Origin: Fusicatenibacter sp.
Lineage (GTDB): Bacteria; Bacillota; Clostridia; Lachnospirales; Lachnospiraceae
Length of the DNA: 43,006 nucleotides
Assembly: GCA_022766945.1 (NCBI GenBank)
Contig: JALEOU010000001.1
Coordinates: forward strand, 1-43,006
Direction of reading: 5' to 3'
Both the position numbers and the translations under genes were made by a program. Positions within the stretch are counted from its first letter, which is position 1; each line of letters starts with the position of its first letter. This document shows positions 34,271 to 42,997 of this stretch, piece after piece. The notes beneath the pieces are model-generated. The model was not told where the DNA came from and did not search any database. It saw nothing but the letters and a program-made list of their open reading frames with translations.

Positions 34271-35461
34271 TTAAATTTTCTCATGGTTTTTAAATTTGTT
34301 GATTACTTTCTGGATACGCTCGGCCGGATCAAGAAGTTTGCTGATCGAGGTATCGTGATTCAACGTATCAATGATGAGCGCGATATACTTGCTCAGGTCA
34401 CAGCTGATATAATATGGTTTTTCCAGAAGCTCCGGTGTCTGATAGACCAGATTGGTGGTGAGCACCTTGGTAAACAGACCCTGCTCATAAGCTTTGTCAA
34501 ATTTGTCAAGACCATTGGTGAACAGACCGAAGGTTGAGCACATATAAATATTACGTGCTTTGCGGTCTTTGAGCAGCTTTGCAACCTCAATCATGCTGTC
34601 TCCGGAGGAAATCATATCATCAATAATGATCATGTCTTTCCCTTCCACATCAGAGCCGAGGAACTCATGGGCAACGATGGGGTTGCGGCCATCGATGATG
34701 GTAGAATAGTCTCTGCGCTTATAAAACATACCCATGTCAACGCCCAGGTTGTTTGCCATGTAAATAGCACGGCTCATACCGCCTTCATCGGGGCTGATGA
34801 CCATCAGATGGTCGCTGTCCAGCTTAATATCCGGAGAATTGCGGAGAATGTTTTTGATAAACTGGTAGGCTGGCTGAATCGTCTCGAAGCCGTGCAGCGG
34901 AATGGAGTTTTGTACACGGGGATCATGGGCATCAAACGTGATAATGTTTTCCACACCCATATTCACCAGCTCCTGCAGCGCAAGTGCACAGTCGAGAGAT
35001 TCTCTTCCGGAACGCTTATGCTGGCGGCTTTCATAGAGGAACGGCATAATTACATTTACTCTTCGTGCTTTTCCGCCGACAGCAGCGATGACCCTTTTCA
35101 GATCCTGGTAATGATCATCCGGAGACATATGGTTTGTGTGGCCGCAGAGAGAGTAGGTAAGGCTATAGTTGCAGACATCTACGAGAATATAGATATCGTC
35201 GCCGCGTACAGACTCGTTGATGATACCCTTGGCTTCACCTGAACCGAAACGCGGTACCTGGGATTTGATGATATAACTGTTGCGCTCATAGCCTTCGTAG
35301 GCGGCTACGTATTTTTCTGCGAATTCGCCCCCGCGGCCTTTGCGCCAGGTTACGAGGTAATCGTCTACTTTTTTGCCGAGTTCTGCACAGCTGTTCAACG
35401 GAATAATTCCAAGTCTTCCCACCGGAAGTGTGTCAAAATGTCCTTCAGTTCCCTTGCTCAT
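34271..35461 (-). CDS. prs: Ribose-phosphate pyrophosphokinase, long divergent form
   Basis: A 396-residue PRPP synthetase-like enzyme, which makes PRPP from ribose 5-phosphate and ATP for nucleotide and His/Trp synthesis. The PRPP-binding loop is clear (DMIIIDDMISSGDSMIEVAK), as are the NESVRGDDIYIL strand, MPFLYESRQHKRSGRESLDC with the conserved Arg/Gln, and ITFDAHDPRVQNS in place of the usual DLHA. It is about 80 residues longer than classical Prs (about 315), mainly through an N-terminal extension of some 50 residues and an insertion (CGHTNHMSPDDHYQDLKR). This long form is common in Lachnospiraceae-type genomes. Its start overlaps the stop of the helicase loader gene by 4 bp, so it is coupled to the replication genes. 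Confidence 0.85.
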   Translation of the reverse strand: MSKGTEGHFDTLPVGRLGIIPLNSCAELGKKVDDYLVTWRKGRGGEFAEKYVAAYEGYERNSYIIKSQVPRFGSGEAKGIINESVRGDDIYILVDVCNYSLTYSLCGHTNHMSPDDHYQDLKRVIAAVGGKARRVNVIMPFLYESRQHKRSGRESLDCALALQELVNMGVENIITFDAHDPRVQNSIPLHGFETIQPAYQFIKNILRNSPDIKLDSDHLMVISPDEGGMSRAIYMANNLGVDMGMFYKRRDYSTIIDGRNPIVAHEFLGSDVEGKDMIIIDDMISSGDSMIEVAKLLKDRKARNIYMCSTFGLFTNGLDKFDKAYEQGLFTKVLTTNLVYQTPELLEKPYYISCDLSKYIALIIDTLNHDTSISKLLDPAERIQKVINKFKNHEKI

Positions 35462-36456
35462 GCTTTGGTTCCTCCCAAAAGTTTTTTCTGGATACGAATA
35501 TCGTTTCCAAAGAGTTTGATAATTGTATAGTTGCTGGAAATTCTTGAAAAGGTACGCTCTGAATAAGTATCCGCAAACCGGTCCAGGGGAAGATTTGTGG
35601 AGATGATTGTGGATTTCTTCCGCAGAATCCGCTCATTGATACAGAGGAAGAGCTGGGAAGAGACAAAGCTGTTTGTCAGTTCCGTACCTAAATCATCAAT
35701 AATCAGAAGGTCACAGTCAAAAATATTGCTGTGCGCATCTTTTGCTTCCTCCGAATTGGAGAAAGTATAGCGGGCAAACAGATCGAACAGATCAAAGGCG
35801 GTAAAATAAATCACACAGTAAGACTGTTCGATCAGTTCCCTGGCAATACAGTGGGAGAGGAACGTCTTTCCCACACCGGTATCACCGTAGAAAAACAAAT
35901 TTTCAAAAGAACGTCCGAAATTTCGGACAAAAGCCCTGCTTTTCGCCAGGGCGGCAGCGGCGGTTTCTCTGGAAGTCAGAGAGGTTGCCTGACTTTTCAG
36001 ATCGTCGGAATAGTATTCCAGCGAAAAATGATCAAAGTTTTCCACCTGCAGAACCTGTTCCAGATTGGACTGATGGTAAAGCAGTGAAATGGCAGCCTTG
36101 CGGAAACAGGAGCATTTCTCTGTTCCGTTGATATATCCGGTATCCCGGCAAAGGGGGCAGTCATAGGAGAGTTCAAGGTAATCCGGAGGAAATCCGTTGA
36201 CTGAAAGCAAAGCCGCGCGCTCTTCGGCACGGTCTGAAATCGCAGCCTTCAGATCCAGATCCGGTGCATTTTCACCGCACAACATTGCCTTTGCCTTGCG
36301 CACAGAGAGAGAAGCGATTTCGCTATCGATCTCTGAGAGCCGCGGGACTTTTGTATAGGCGATGCGGATGTGTTCCTGAAGTTCCCTCTGATGGCGAAGC
36401 TGCCGTTCATTATACATACGCATAATCTGATCGTACTGAGGATTTGTAAGTGCCAT
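35458..36456 (-). CDS. dnaC: DnaI/DnaC-like helicase loader ATPase
   Basis: A 332-residue AAA+ protein that loads the replicative helicase at origins or restart sites. The N-terminal half has the zinc-binding pattern CPLCRDTGYINGTEKCSC typical of DnaI. The ATPase core follows: Walker A FFYGDTGVGKTFLSHCIA, Walker B CDLLIIDDLGTEL, and the sensor region IISTNLPLDRFADTYSERTF. I chose ATG 36456, with AAGGAAG 7-8 nt upstream; an earlier in-frame GTG at 36483 lacks a ribosome site. It is 58 bp after the dnaD-like gene and overlaps prs. The DnaD-DnaI order matches the Gram-positive primosome. Confidence 0.9.
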   Translation of the reverse strand: MALTNPQYDQIMRMYNERQLRHQRELQEHIRIAYTKVPRLSEIDSEIASLSVRKAKAMLCGENAPDLDLKAAISDRAEERAALLSVNGFPPDYLELSYDCPLCRDTGYINGTEKCSCFRKAAISLLYHQSNLEQVLQVENFDHFSLEYYSDDLKSQATSLTSRETAAAALAKSRAFVRNFGRSFENLFFYGDTGVGKTFLSHCIARELIEQSYCVIYFTAFDLFDLFARYTFSNSEEAKDAHSNIFDCDLLIIDDLGTELTNSFVSSQLFLCINERILRKKSTIISTNLPLDRFADTYSERTFSRISSNYTIIKLFGNDIRIQKKLLGGTKA

Positions 36457-36514
36457 AAATTCTTCCTTATATTCCGGAAGCACAGCACGTCTGTGATGAC
36501 GGCGCTTCCTGTGG

Positions 36515-37615
36515 TTACTGATTCAAAAGCTGCTCTTCCAGTTTGCTGTAATCGTATGCTCTCTGATGAAAATTGTTGAAGCGATTGGTCTCAGAGGTCT
36601 GTCGGGGCTGCTCTTTGGGAGTTTTGCTCCCTTTCTTATGCTCAGCATCCCGAAGCTTTACATCTTCCATAGTCTGCACGTTCTGCTCTTTCCATTTTGA
36701 GAGGATACCCTCCGCATATTTGAAGCTGGGCTGTCCTGTCTGTGCCACGGTACGCTGACAGGCCTCGCGGATCAGATCCATAGAAAAACCATATTCAGAA
36801 AGCCACCGCTCCATATATTCTGCTTCTTTGGGAATCGGATTGCGATTGCGGATTCCGAAAGCTTTTAAGATGGCAAAATAGTTTTTATTCCAGGTAGTTG
36901 TCTCCTGCTTTGCCATTGCGACCGTGGTGATCCCTTTCTGATGCCAGGCGAGTCCCACTTTTTCAATGTAATGGATGCTTGTGCTTCCCTTGGAAACACA
37001 GTATTCGATCAGGTATTCCAGAAGCTCTGCAGAAAAATGAAGCTCATCGTAAAAATAGAGCAGTCTTCCTGCGTCTGTGGAACTCAAAGTACGGCCCAGA
37101 TACTGTTCTGCCAGGAAAATCAGCTGACGGATCTCCTCGTTTTCTTTTAGAACGGCAATGCGGGAACCTGAAAGGGAAACCGGCTTTGGAGTGGATTTCT
37201 CTGTGGCAGGGGAAGCATCCTCTGTTCGGACAGAAGCCTCCATTTGGGCCGCTTCCTTTGGAGCGCGTGCCGGCGTTTGATCAGCATCCGGCAAAATGAC
37301 CGGATTCCGGGAAGATGGATAGGGCAGGAAGCAGATTCCTGTGGGAAGCGCTTCCCCACTCTGATAGGAAAGGGCAAGCAGACCCTGCTTCTCCCAGTAT
37401 TTTAATGCACGCACAATATCATTCTCTGTGCAGGAGAAAAAATCTGCCATAGAGGAAAGACTGGGGTTTGCTGTCGGATCCCTGGAAATTTTTAGAAGAT
37501 AAAGGTATACCTTTACAAATTCGCCATTCGCGGCCGGCATATACTGATCCAGAAAGACATCCGGGACAGCGGTTACGCTTTGCAGGCAGTCGCTCTGTAA
37601 TGTCAGCTTACTCAT
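36515..37615 (-). CDS. dnaD: DnaD-domain replication protein
   Basis: A 366-residue protein of the DnaD/DnaB primosome family, which helps DnaA open DNA and deliver the helicase loader. An N-terminal winged-helix part (about 25-90: GEFVKVYLYLLKISRDPTAN, FFSCTENDIVRALKYWEKQG) precedes a variable Ala/Pro-rich linker. The DnaB_2/DnaD C-terminal domain shows twice: IRQLIFLAEQYLGRTLSSTD, and YMERWLSEYGFSMDLIREAC followed by SFKYAEGILSKWKEQNV, matching the YxxxIL-W signature. It is the first gene of the minus-strand run to prs. A putative promoter with a DnaA box inside lies upstream at 37753-37781. Confidence 0.9.
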   Translation of the reverse strand: MSKLTLQSDCLQSVTAVPDVFLDQYMPAANGEFVKVYLYLLKISRDPTANPSLSSMADFFSCTENDIVRALKYWEKQGLLALSYQSGEALPTGICFLPYPSSRNPVILPDADQTPARAPKEAAQMEASVRTEDASPATEKSTPKPVSLSGSRIAVLKENEEIRQLIFLAEQYLGRTLSSTDAGRLLYFYDELHFSAELLEYLIEYCVSKGSTSIHYIEKVGLAWHQKGITTVAMAKQETTTWNKNYFAILKAFGIRNRNPIPKEAEYMERWLSEYGFSMDLIREACQRTVAQTGQPSFKYAEGILSKWKEQNVQTMEDVKLRDAEHKKGSKTPKEQPRQTSETNRFNNFHQRAYDYSKLEEQLLNQ

Positions 37616-37752
37616 GAAAACACCATCCTATTCTATGCAGGTTATCTTATTTTGCGGTAATGGATTTGTCTGCTGGGGCAGACAGCGCGATCATCATCGG
37701 GAAAAAAGAGCATAAAAGATCTCTCAACGTTAAAACCCTGATCGCATATCCA

Positions 37753-37781
37753 AGTATAACACAGAGTTTTCCACAAGTGAA
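37753..37781 (-). promoter_or_regulatory. Putative promoter of the dnaD operon, with DnaA box inside
   Basis: On the minus strand TTCACT (37781-37776) and TATACT (37758-37753) are 17 bp apart. The DnaA-box match at 37767-37775 fills part of the spacer, so DnaA binding would block the promoter. A hairpin, TGTCTGC and GCAGACA around TGGG (37667-37684), lies in the leader. Confidence 0.5.
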
Positions 37782-38049
37782 TATCAAATTTTGGAAATCT
37801 GCCGGATACTGTTCAGGCGGCAATGGACACGCGGATTCCTTCAATGGGGATAAGTTGTGGATAATGTGGATAATGTGGAGGAAAAGTTGGGGGTTGGGGA
37901 TTATTGGTTACCTTGATGTCGAAAAAAGGCTGGATTCATCGGGTTTTGCGAAAAATCAGGGGAAGAATTATGTAAACGGTTTTATACACAGGAAATCCAC
38001 ATGGAGATGAATGCAAAAATGTGCATAAAAATGTGGATAATGTGGATAA
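37767..38049. promoter_or_regulatory. Cluster of DnaA boxes between dnaD and murC
   Basis: Seven 9-mers match the DnaA-box consensus TT(A/T)TNCACA on one strand or the other within 283 bp. Four are perfect TGTGGATAA boxes, arranged as two directly abutting pairs: 37856-37864 with 37865-37873, and 38032-38040 with 38041-38049. TGTGCATAA is at 38020-38028, TTATACACA at 37982-37990 and TTTTCCACA at 37767-37775. A degenerate TGTGGAGGA directly continues the first pair (37874-37882). This fills most of the 563-bp gene-free region from 37616 to 38178. No dnaA or dnaN gene is nearby, so this is more likely a regulatory or DnaA-titrating cluster than the main origin. Confidence 0.8.
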
Positions 38050-38131
38050 CTACTGAGAAATGGCTTAAAATCAACATTTTGAGTGTTGATGGAGCTGTGT
38101 AATGTGGAGGAGCAAAACTGGTGCAGGAAAG

Positions 38132-38176
38132 AAAAGCTGCCAAAGAGTTTTAAAATGGGACTCTTTGGCAGCTTTT
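38132..38176 (-). terminator. Intrinsic terminator of murC
   Basis: A 16-bp perfect stem: AAAAGCTGCCAAAGAG (38132-38147) with CTCTTTGGCAGCTTTT (38161-38176). It lies directly after the murC stop on the minus strand and ends in T on that strand. It could also work for plus-strand transcripts. Confidence 0.92.
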
Positions 38177-38178
38177 TC

Positions 38179-39567
38179 TTAAGCTTCACCGAGCAGATGC
38201 TCGCCGACTGTTACGATATCACCAGCTCCCATGGTGATCAGAAGGTCACCGGAAGAGAGGTTTTCCAAAAGATGGGTTTCAATCTCATCAAAAGTTGGGA
38301 AATATTCACAGCAGGTGCCGAGCGCCTGGATTTTTTCCTGGAGATCTTTCGAGGAGATTCCGATGGTGTTTTTCTCTCTGGCGGCATAGATTTCAGCCAG
38401 AACTACATGGTCCGCCAGTGTAAGGGCCTCTGCAAATTCGTCCAGGAGTGCCTTGGTGCGGGTATAAGTATGCGGCTGGAAAACACACCAGAGCTTTTTG
38501 TGAGGATAATTCTGTGCTGCAGTCAGTGTGGCACGGATTTCCGTTGGGTGATGAGCGTAATCATCAATAATCTGTACACCGCCTATGGATCCTTTATACT
38601 GGAAACGGCGGTCCGTTCCGGTAAAGGAAGAGAAACCTTCTGTAATTGCATTATCCGGCAGCTGCAGCTCATCGGCAAGGGCGATGGCCGCCAGAGCATT
38701 GGAGACATTGTGAATACCGGGAATCCGAAGGGAATAATGTCCCTTTTTCTGGCCGCGGTACAGGCAGTCAAAGGAAGGATGACCAAACTCATCGTAAGTG
38801 ATGTTGGAGGCGGTGTAATCCACCGGATGGCTATCGTCCAGACCGTAGGTTACCACGTGGCAGGTAAGGCCTTCCGTGACATATTCGTATTTTGGCGTAT
38901 CAGCATTGATAATCAGCAGACCGTTCTCGGGCAAAAGACGTGCGAATTCACGGAAAGAATGGCGGATGTCATCAATATCTTTGAAAAAGTCCAGATGATC
39001 GGCATCCATATTCAAAATGATGCTGATTTTCGGGAAAAAACTGAGAAAGCTGTTGGTATATTCACAGGCTTCTGTTAGAAATGTCTCGGAATTTCCTACG
39101 CGGATATTTCCGCCGATAGACGGAAGAATTCCGCCCACAGAAATCGTGGGGTCGCAGTCGGCTGCCATCAGAATATGAGAAACCATGGAAGTTGTGGTGG
39201 TTTTTCCGTGTGTGCCGGATACGGCGATCGGTGTATCATAATTGCACATGATCTGGCCGAGCAGTTCTGCGCGGGTCAGCATGGGAATGCCATGTTCTTT
39301 CGCGGACTGAAATTCCGGATTGTCCGGGTGAATCGCGGCGGTATAAACGACAAGATCGATTTCGGGAGTGATGTTGGATGCTCTCTGACCATAGAAAACG
39401 TGAGCGCCAAGGCTTTCCAGATGATCTGTCAGGGCGCTTTCCTTTGCATCGGAACCGGAAATGACGAAACCTTCCTTTAATAAAATTTCGGCAAGGCCGC
39501 TCATACTGATACCGCCGATACCGATAAAGTGTATATGGATTGGTTTACTAAAATCTACGGTATACAT
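38179..39567 (-). CDS. murC: UDP-N-acetylmuramate--L-alanine ligase
   Basis: A 462-residue MurC, which adds L-alanine to UDP-MurNAc in the cytoplasmic stage of peptidoglycan synthesis. The N-terminal IHFIGIGGISMSGLAEILL binds the UDP part. The ATP loop is AVSGTHGKTTTTSMVSHIL (about 113-131), followed by EACEYTNSFLSFFPKISIIL and the conserved NMDADHLDFF. The C-terminal domain shows DDYAHHPTEIRATLTAAQ, AVFQPHTYTRT-like sequence (WCVFQPHTYTRTKALLDEFA) and the end ITMGAGDIVTVG. Length is typical. The ribosome site AAGGAGA is 5 nt before the ATG. It stands alone between its own promoter and terminator. Confidence 0.97.
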   Translation of the reverse strand: MYTVDFSKPIHIHFIGIGGISMSGLAEILLKEGFVISGSDAKESALTDHLESLGAHVFYGQRASNITPEIDLVVYTAAIHPDNPEFQSAKEHGIPMLTRAELLGQIMCNYDTPIAVSGTHGKTTTTSMVSHILMAADCDPTISVGGILPSIGGNIRVGNSETFLTEACEYTNSFLSFFPKISIILNMDADHLDFFKDIDDIRHSFREFARLLPENGLLIINADTPKYEYVTEGLTCHVVTYGLDDSHPVDYTASNITYDEFGHPSFDCLYRGQKKGHYSLRIPGIHNVSNALAAIALADELQLPDNAITEGFSSFTGTDRRFQYKGSIGGVQIIDDYAHHPTEIRATLTAAQNYPHKKLWCVFQPHTYTRTKALLDEFAEALTLADHVVLAEIYAAREKNTIGISSKDLQEKIQALGTCCEYFPTFDEIETHLLENLSSGDLLITMGAGDIVTVGEHLLGEA

Positions 39568-39629
39568 AATATCTCCTTGAATTGCATTTGTATTCGTACA
39601 CGGACAAAAAATATCCGGAACTGTCTATA

Positions 39630-39658
39630 AGTATACACGTATTTTGAAAAAAAGTAAA
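39630..39658 (-). promoter_or_regulatory. Putative murC promoter
   Basis: On the minus strand TTTACT (39658-39653) and TATACT (39635-39630), 17 bp apart, about 55 nt before the expected leader end. A short CCGGATA/TATCCGG-like pairing lies in the leader. Confidence 0.45.
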
Positions 39659-40001
39659 TCATGGTTTCGTGAATCCATTTGGCTTATGATGTCGGGAGCT
39701 AAAAAAAGAGATGGAAAAATTTTACAAAAAAGTACACAAAATTGCTTTGGTTTTTGACACGCTTTTTTCAGTACAAATAAAAAACATGGGATAAATATTA
39801 TATAAAAGATGAAATGCAATGTGTTTGTTGAAGTGAAAAAGTTGACGAAAATAGGTTAAATATGGTGAAAAATTAGTAAAAATGACCGAGAAATCGAACG
39901 GAAATTGTAAAAAATAGTCACCCGCCTGGAGAATAAGAACAATTACTTAGGGCAAATGTCATAAAATGCCGTAAAAAAATCGAGAAGATTTATAAAAAAT
40001 G
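39659..40001. other. AT-rich gene-free stretch between murC and glgC
   Basis: About 340 bp, very A-rich, with no convincing gene or hairpin. TTGACA at 39754-39759 with TAAAAA 18 bp later could be a weak plus-strand promoter upstream of the main glgC promoter, giving a long leader. Nothing else is recognised. Confidence 0.4.
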
Positions 40002-40030
40002 TTCACAATTAGTTCAAACTGTGGTATAAT
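40002..40030 (+). promoter_or_regulatory. Promoter of the glgC-glgD operon
   Basis: TTCACA (40002-40007) and perfect TATAAT (40025-40030) with a 17-bp spacer. Transcription would start about 24 nt before the glgC ATG. Confidence 0.75.
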
Positions 40031-40060
40031 CTAAAATCATATACGACAAGAGGTGATTGC

Positions 40061-41332
40061 ATGATTAAGAAAGAAATGATAGCAATGCTGCTTGCTGGCG
40101 GACAGGGCAGCCGTCTTGGTGTGTTAACTGAAAAAGTGGCAAAACCGGCAGTGGCATTTGGCGGTAAATATCGGATCATCGATTTCCCGCTCAGTAACTG
40201 TATCAATTCTGGAATTGATACAGTCGGTGTATTGACACAGTATCAGCCCTTGCGACTCAATACCCATATCGGAATTGGTATTCCGTGGGATCTGGATAAA
40301 AATGTTGGCGGAGTAACCGTTCTTCCTCCCTACGAAAAGAGCACAAACAGTGAATGGTATACCGGTACGGCGAATGCCATTTATCAGAACATGGCATATA
40401 TGGAGACGTTCAATCCGGATTACGTTCTGATTCTTTCCGGAGATCATATTTATAAGATGGATTACGAGGTAATGCTGGATTACCATAAGGCAAACAATGC
40501 GGATGTTACGATCGCGTGTATGCCGGTTCCAATCGAGGAGGCCAGCCGTTTTGGTATCATGATTACGGACGGCACCGGAAGAATCACCGAATTTGAGGAA
40601 AAACCGGAGCATCCGAGAAGCAATCTGGCATCTATGGGTATTTACATCTTCAGCTGGAAGGCATTAAAAGAATCTCTGACTGCACTCAAGGATCAGCCGA
40701 GCTGCGACTTTGGTAAGCATATTCTGCCGTACTGCAGAGATAACGGTAAGAGACTTTTTGCATATGAGTTTAACGGATACTGGAAAGATGTCGGCACCCT
40801 GGGATCCTATTGGGAAGCCAATATGGAATTGATCGATATCATTCCGGAATTCAACCTGTATGAGGAATTCTGGAAGATTTACACGAAAGGCGATATTATT
40901 CGTCCGCAGTATATTTCAAACGAAGCGATTGTAGACCGCAGTATTATCGGTGAAGGTGCGGAGATCTATGGCGAGGTACATAATTCCGTGATCGGAGCGG
41001 ATGTCGTGATAGAGAAGGGCGTTGTGGTGCGGGATTCCATTATCATGCGTCACAGCTGTATCGGAAGCGGCACCCAGATCAATAAGGCAATCATCGCTGA
41101 GAACGTAACGATCGGCAAAAATGTTGTTATGGGCGTAGGTGAGGAGGCTCCGAATGTATTGAAGCCAAATATCTACGGTTTCGGCCTTGTAACAATTGGT
41201 GAGAATGCTGTGATACCGGATGGCGTGACTATTGGCAAAAATGTCTGCATTTCCGGCAGAACAACACCGGAGGATTATCCTGGAGGAGTTCTTCAGAGCG
41301 GCGGAGCAATTGTAGAAAAGGACGGTGAATAA
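40061..41332 (+). CDS. glgC: Glucose-1-phosphate adenylyltransferase
   Basis: A 423-residue ADP-glucose pyrophosphorylase, which makes ADP-glucose from glucose 1-phosphate and ATP for glycogen. The nucleotide motif is [20 protein letters not shown], then [19 protein letters not shown]. The catalytic and sugar sites follow in [16 protein letters not shown] and [20 protein letters not shown]. The C-terminal left-handed beta-helix has hexapeptide repeats ([33 protein letters not shown]). The ribosome site AGAGGTGA is 7 nt before the ATG. The regulatory partner glgD begins 1 bp after the stop, the arrangement usual for Firmicutes, where GlgC and GlgD form a mixed tetramer. Confidence 0.97.
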   Translation: MIKKEMIAMLLAGGQGSRLGVLTEKVAKPAVAFGGKYRIIDFPLSNCINSGIDTVGVLTQYQPLRLNTHIGIGIPWDLDKNVGGVTVLPPYEKSTNSEWYTGTANAIYQNMAYMETFNPDYVLILSGDHIYKMDYEVMLDYHKANNADVTIACMPVPIEEASRFGIMITDGTGRITEFEEKPEHPRSNLASMGIYIFSWKALKESLTALKDQPSCDFGKHILPYCRDNGKRLFAYEFNGYWKDVGTLGSYWEANMELIDIIPEFNLYEEFWKIYTKGDIIRPQYISNEAIVDRSIIGEGAEIYGEVHNSVIGADVVIEKGVVVRDSIIMRHSCIGSGTQINKAIIAENVTIGKNVVMGVGEEAPNVLKPNIYGFGLVTIGENAVIPDGVTIGKNVCISGRTTPEDYPGGVLQSGGAIVEKDGE

Positions 41333-41333
41333 T

Positions 41334-42452
41334 ATGAGAGCACTCGGAATTATTCTTGCAGGCGGTAATAACAGCAATAAAATGAGAGAGTTATCCAATA
41401 AAAGAGCCGTTGCAGCGATGCCCGTAGCCGGCAGTTACAGAAGCATTGATTTTGCTCTGTCGAGCATGGCTAACTCTCATATTCAGAAAGTAGCAGTATT
41501 GACACAGTACAATGCCAGATCACTGAATGAACACCTCAGTTCTTCCAAATGGTGGGATTTCGGAAGAAAACATGGCGGACTGTTTGTATTTTCTCCGACG
41601 GTGACAGCGGATAACAGCTGGTGGTACCGCGGAACTGCAGATGCGATTTATCAGAATCTTTCCTGGCTGAAGAACAGCCATGAGCCGTATGTAGTTATTG
41701 CATCCGGAGATGGCATCTATAAACTGGATTTTAACAAGGTTCTGGAGTATCACATTGCAAAGCGTGCAGATGTCACGGTTGTCTGCACAAATTCCCGTGA
41801 AGAGGATACCAGCCGTTTTGGTGTCCTGAAGATGAATGAAGACTGCAGAATCGAGGAGTTTGAGGAGAAACCGATGATCTCCAACTCCAATGTAATTTCT
41901 ACCGGTATCTATGTGATCCGCCGCCGTCAGCTGATTGAGATGATTGAGCGGTGCGCACAGGAAGACCGTCATGATTTTGTAAAGGATATTTTGATCCGTT
42001 ATAAGAATCTGAAACGGATTTACGGATATAAAATTGATACATATTGGAGCAACATTGCAACGGTAGAATCTTACTACCGCACAAATATGGATTTCCTGAA
42101 ACCGGAAGTGAGAAACTATTTCTTCGGAGAATACCCGGGTATTTATTCCAAGATCGATGATCTTCCTCCGGCAAAATATAATCCGGGAAGCTGCGTGAAG
42201 AACTCGCTGGTGGCAAGCGGGTGCATTATTAACGGTCAGGTTGAGAACTCTGTTCTGTTCAAAAAAGTGTATGTCGGCAATAATTGTGTCATCAAGAATT
42301 CCATTATTCTGAATGATGTGTACTTAGGAGACAATACACACATTGAGAACTGTATTGTGGAGAGCCGTGACACAATCCGCGCAAATTCTTACCATTGCGG
42401 CGAAGATGGAATTAAGATTGTGGTGGAAAAAAACGAAAGATACGCCATCTAA
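41334..42452 (+). CDS. glgD: GlgD, regulatory subunit of ADP-glucose pyrophosphorylase
   Basis: A 372-residue GlgC paralogue that lacks full catalytic motifs and boosts GlgC activity. The N-terminal loop reads MRALGIILAGGNNSNKMREL, without the GxGxRL arginine of GlgC. Later parts keep the fold: AMPVAGSYRSIDFALSSMAN, YVVIASGDGIYKLDFNKVLE, in which the GDH of GlgC is GDG, and the beta-helix end (CVKNSLVASGCIINGQVENS). It is about 50 residues shorter than GlgC. I chose ATG 41334; the frame opens 9 bp earlier inside glgC. Coupled to glgC by a 1-bp gap. Confidence 0.95.
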   Translation: MRALGIILAGGNNSNKMRELSNKRAVAAMPVAGSYRSIDFALSSMANSHIQKVAVLTQYNARSLNEHLSSSKWWDFGRKHGGLFVFSPTVTADNSWWYRGTADAIYQNLSWLKNSHEPYVVIASGDGIYKLDFNKVLEYHIAKRADVTVVCTNSREEDTSRFGVLKMNEDCRIEEFEEKPMISNSNVISTGIYVIRRRQLIEMIERCAQEDRHDFVKDILIRYKNLKRIYGYKIDTYWSNIATVESYYRTNMDFLKPEVRNYFFGEYPGIYSKIDDLPPAKYNPGSCVKNSLVASGCIINGQVENSVLFKKVYVGNNCVIKNSIILNDVYLGDNTHIENCIVESRDTIRANSYHCGEDGIKIVVEKNERYAI

Positions 42453-42482
42453 AGTGAATGAGGTGAAAGGGGCAAAAGCTAT

Positions 42483-42764
42483 ATGGACATTACAGATGTT
42501 AGAGTACGGAAAGTTGCAAAAGAAGGCAAAATGAAAGCGGTTGTTTCTATTACAATCGATGATGAATTTGTGGTACATGACATTAAGGTGATTGAAGGAG
42601 AGAAGGGGCTGTTTATTGCGATGCCAAGCCGCAAGGCGACAGACGGTGAATATCGCGATATAGCACATCCGATCAATTCAGGTACAAGAGAGAAGATTCA
42701 GAGAATTATTCTTGAGAGATTTGAAGAAGCGATGGCGGAAGAGGACGTCGCAGCAGAGGCCTAG
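42483..42764 (+). CDS. spoVG: SpoVG family septation/RNA-binding regulator
   Basis: A 93-residue SpoVG protein, a small nucleic-acid-binding regulator affecting septation, sporulation and other processes in Firmicutes. [20 protein letters not shown] and the core [20 protein letters not shown], followed by [20 protein letters not shown], are nearly invariant in the family. The C-terminal helix [15 protein letters not shown] ends in an acidic, Ala-rich tail. The ribosome site is AAAGGGG about 10 nt upstream. It lies 30 bp after glgD, with no terminator between, and is followed by a strong one, so it is cotranscribed with glycogen genes or read from a promoter within glgD. Confidence 0.97.
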   Translation: MDITDVRVRKVAKEGKMKAVVSITIDDEFVVHDIKVIEGEKGLFIAMPSRKATDGEYRDIAHPINSGTREKIQRIILERFEEAMAEEDVAAEA

Positions 42765-42776
42765 TATGAGGAGGGA

Positions 42777-42820
42777 TCCCCGCAGGGCACCATCAAATGG
42801 TGACTGCGGGGACTTTTTTT
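42777..42820 (+). terminator. Intrinsic terminator after spoVG
   Basis: TCCCCGCAG (42777-42785) pairs with CTGCGGGGA (42804-42812); an inner CACCAT/ATGGTG extends the structure. A run of seven T follows (42814-42820). Confidence 0.93.
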
Positions 42821-42933
42821 AAGTATGGGCTTTAGCCTGTTGAGGGCATTGGAGTTTTTCGTGTTCCGAAAAACGGAAATGCCCGAAACCAAAAACCACC
42901 TGCTTTGCGGGTGGAGTCAAATCGTTATACAAA

Positions 42934-42997
42934 AAAATCACCTTTCCGTTACAATAGAGTTGTTCAGGCACTATTGTAAGAAAGGAAAGGTGATTTT
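42934..42997 (+). promoter_or_regulatory. Long stem that hides the ribosome site of the IS200-like gene
   Basis: A 14-bp perfect pair (42934-42947 with 42984-42997) encloses a 9-bp perfect pair, TTACAATAG (42949-42957) and CTATTGTAA (42971-42979). The ribosome site AAAGGAAAGG lies in the 3' arm, and the ATG follows directly. This is the known design of IS200, where a 5' stem represses translation of the transposase. Confidence 0.75.

Noticed and set aside
37616-38178. Main chromosomal origin of replication
   Set aside because: DnaA boxes are dense, but neither dnaA, dnaN, rpmH nor recF is nearby, and the location upstream of dnaD explains the boxes as regulatory.
38083-39078. Plus-strand frame of 331 codons opposite murC
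   Set aside because: murC is unmistakable on the other strand; this frame has no family match and crosses the murC terminator.
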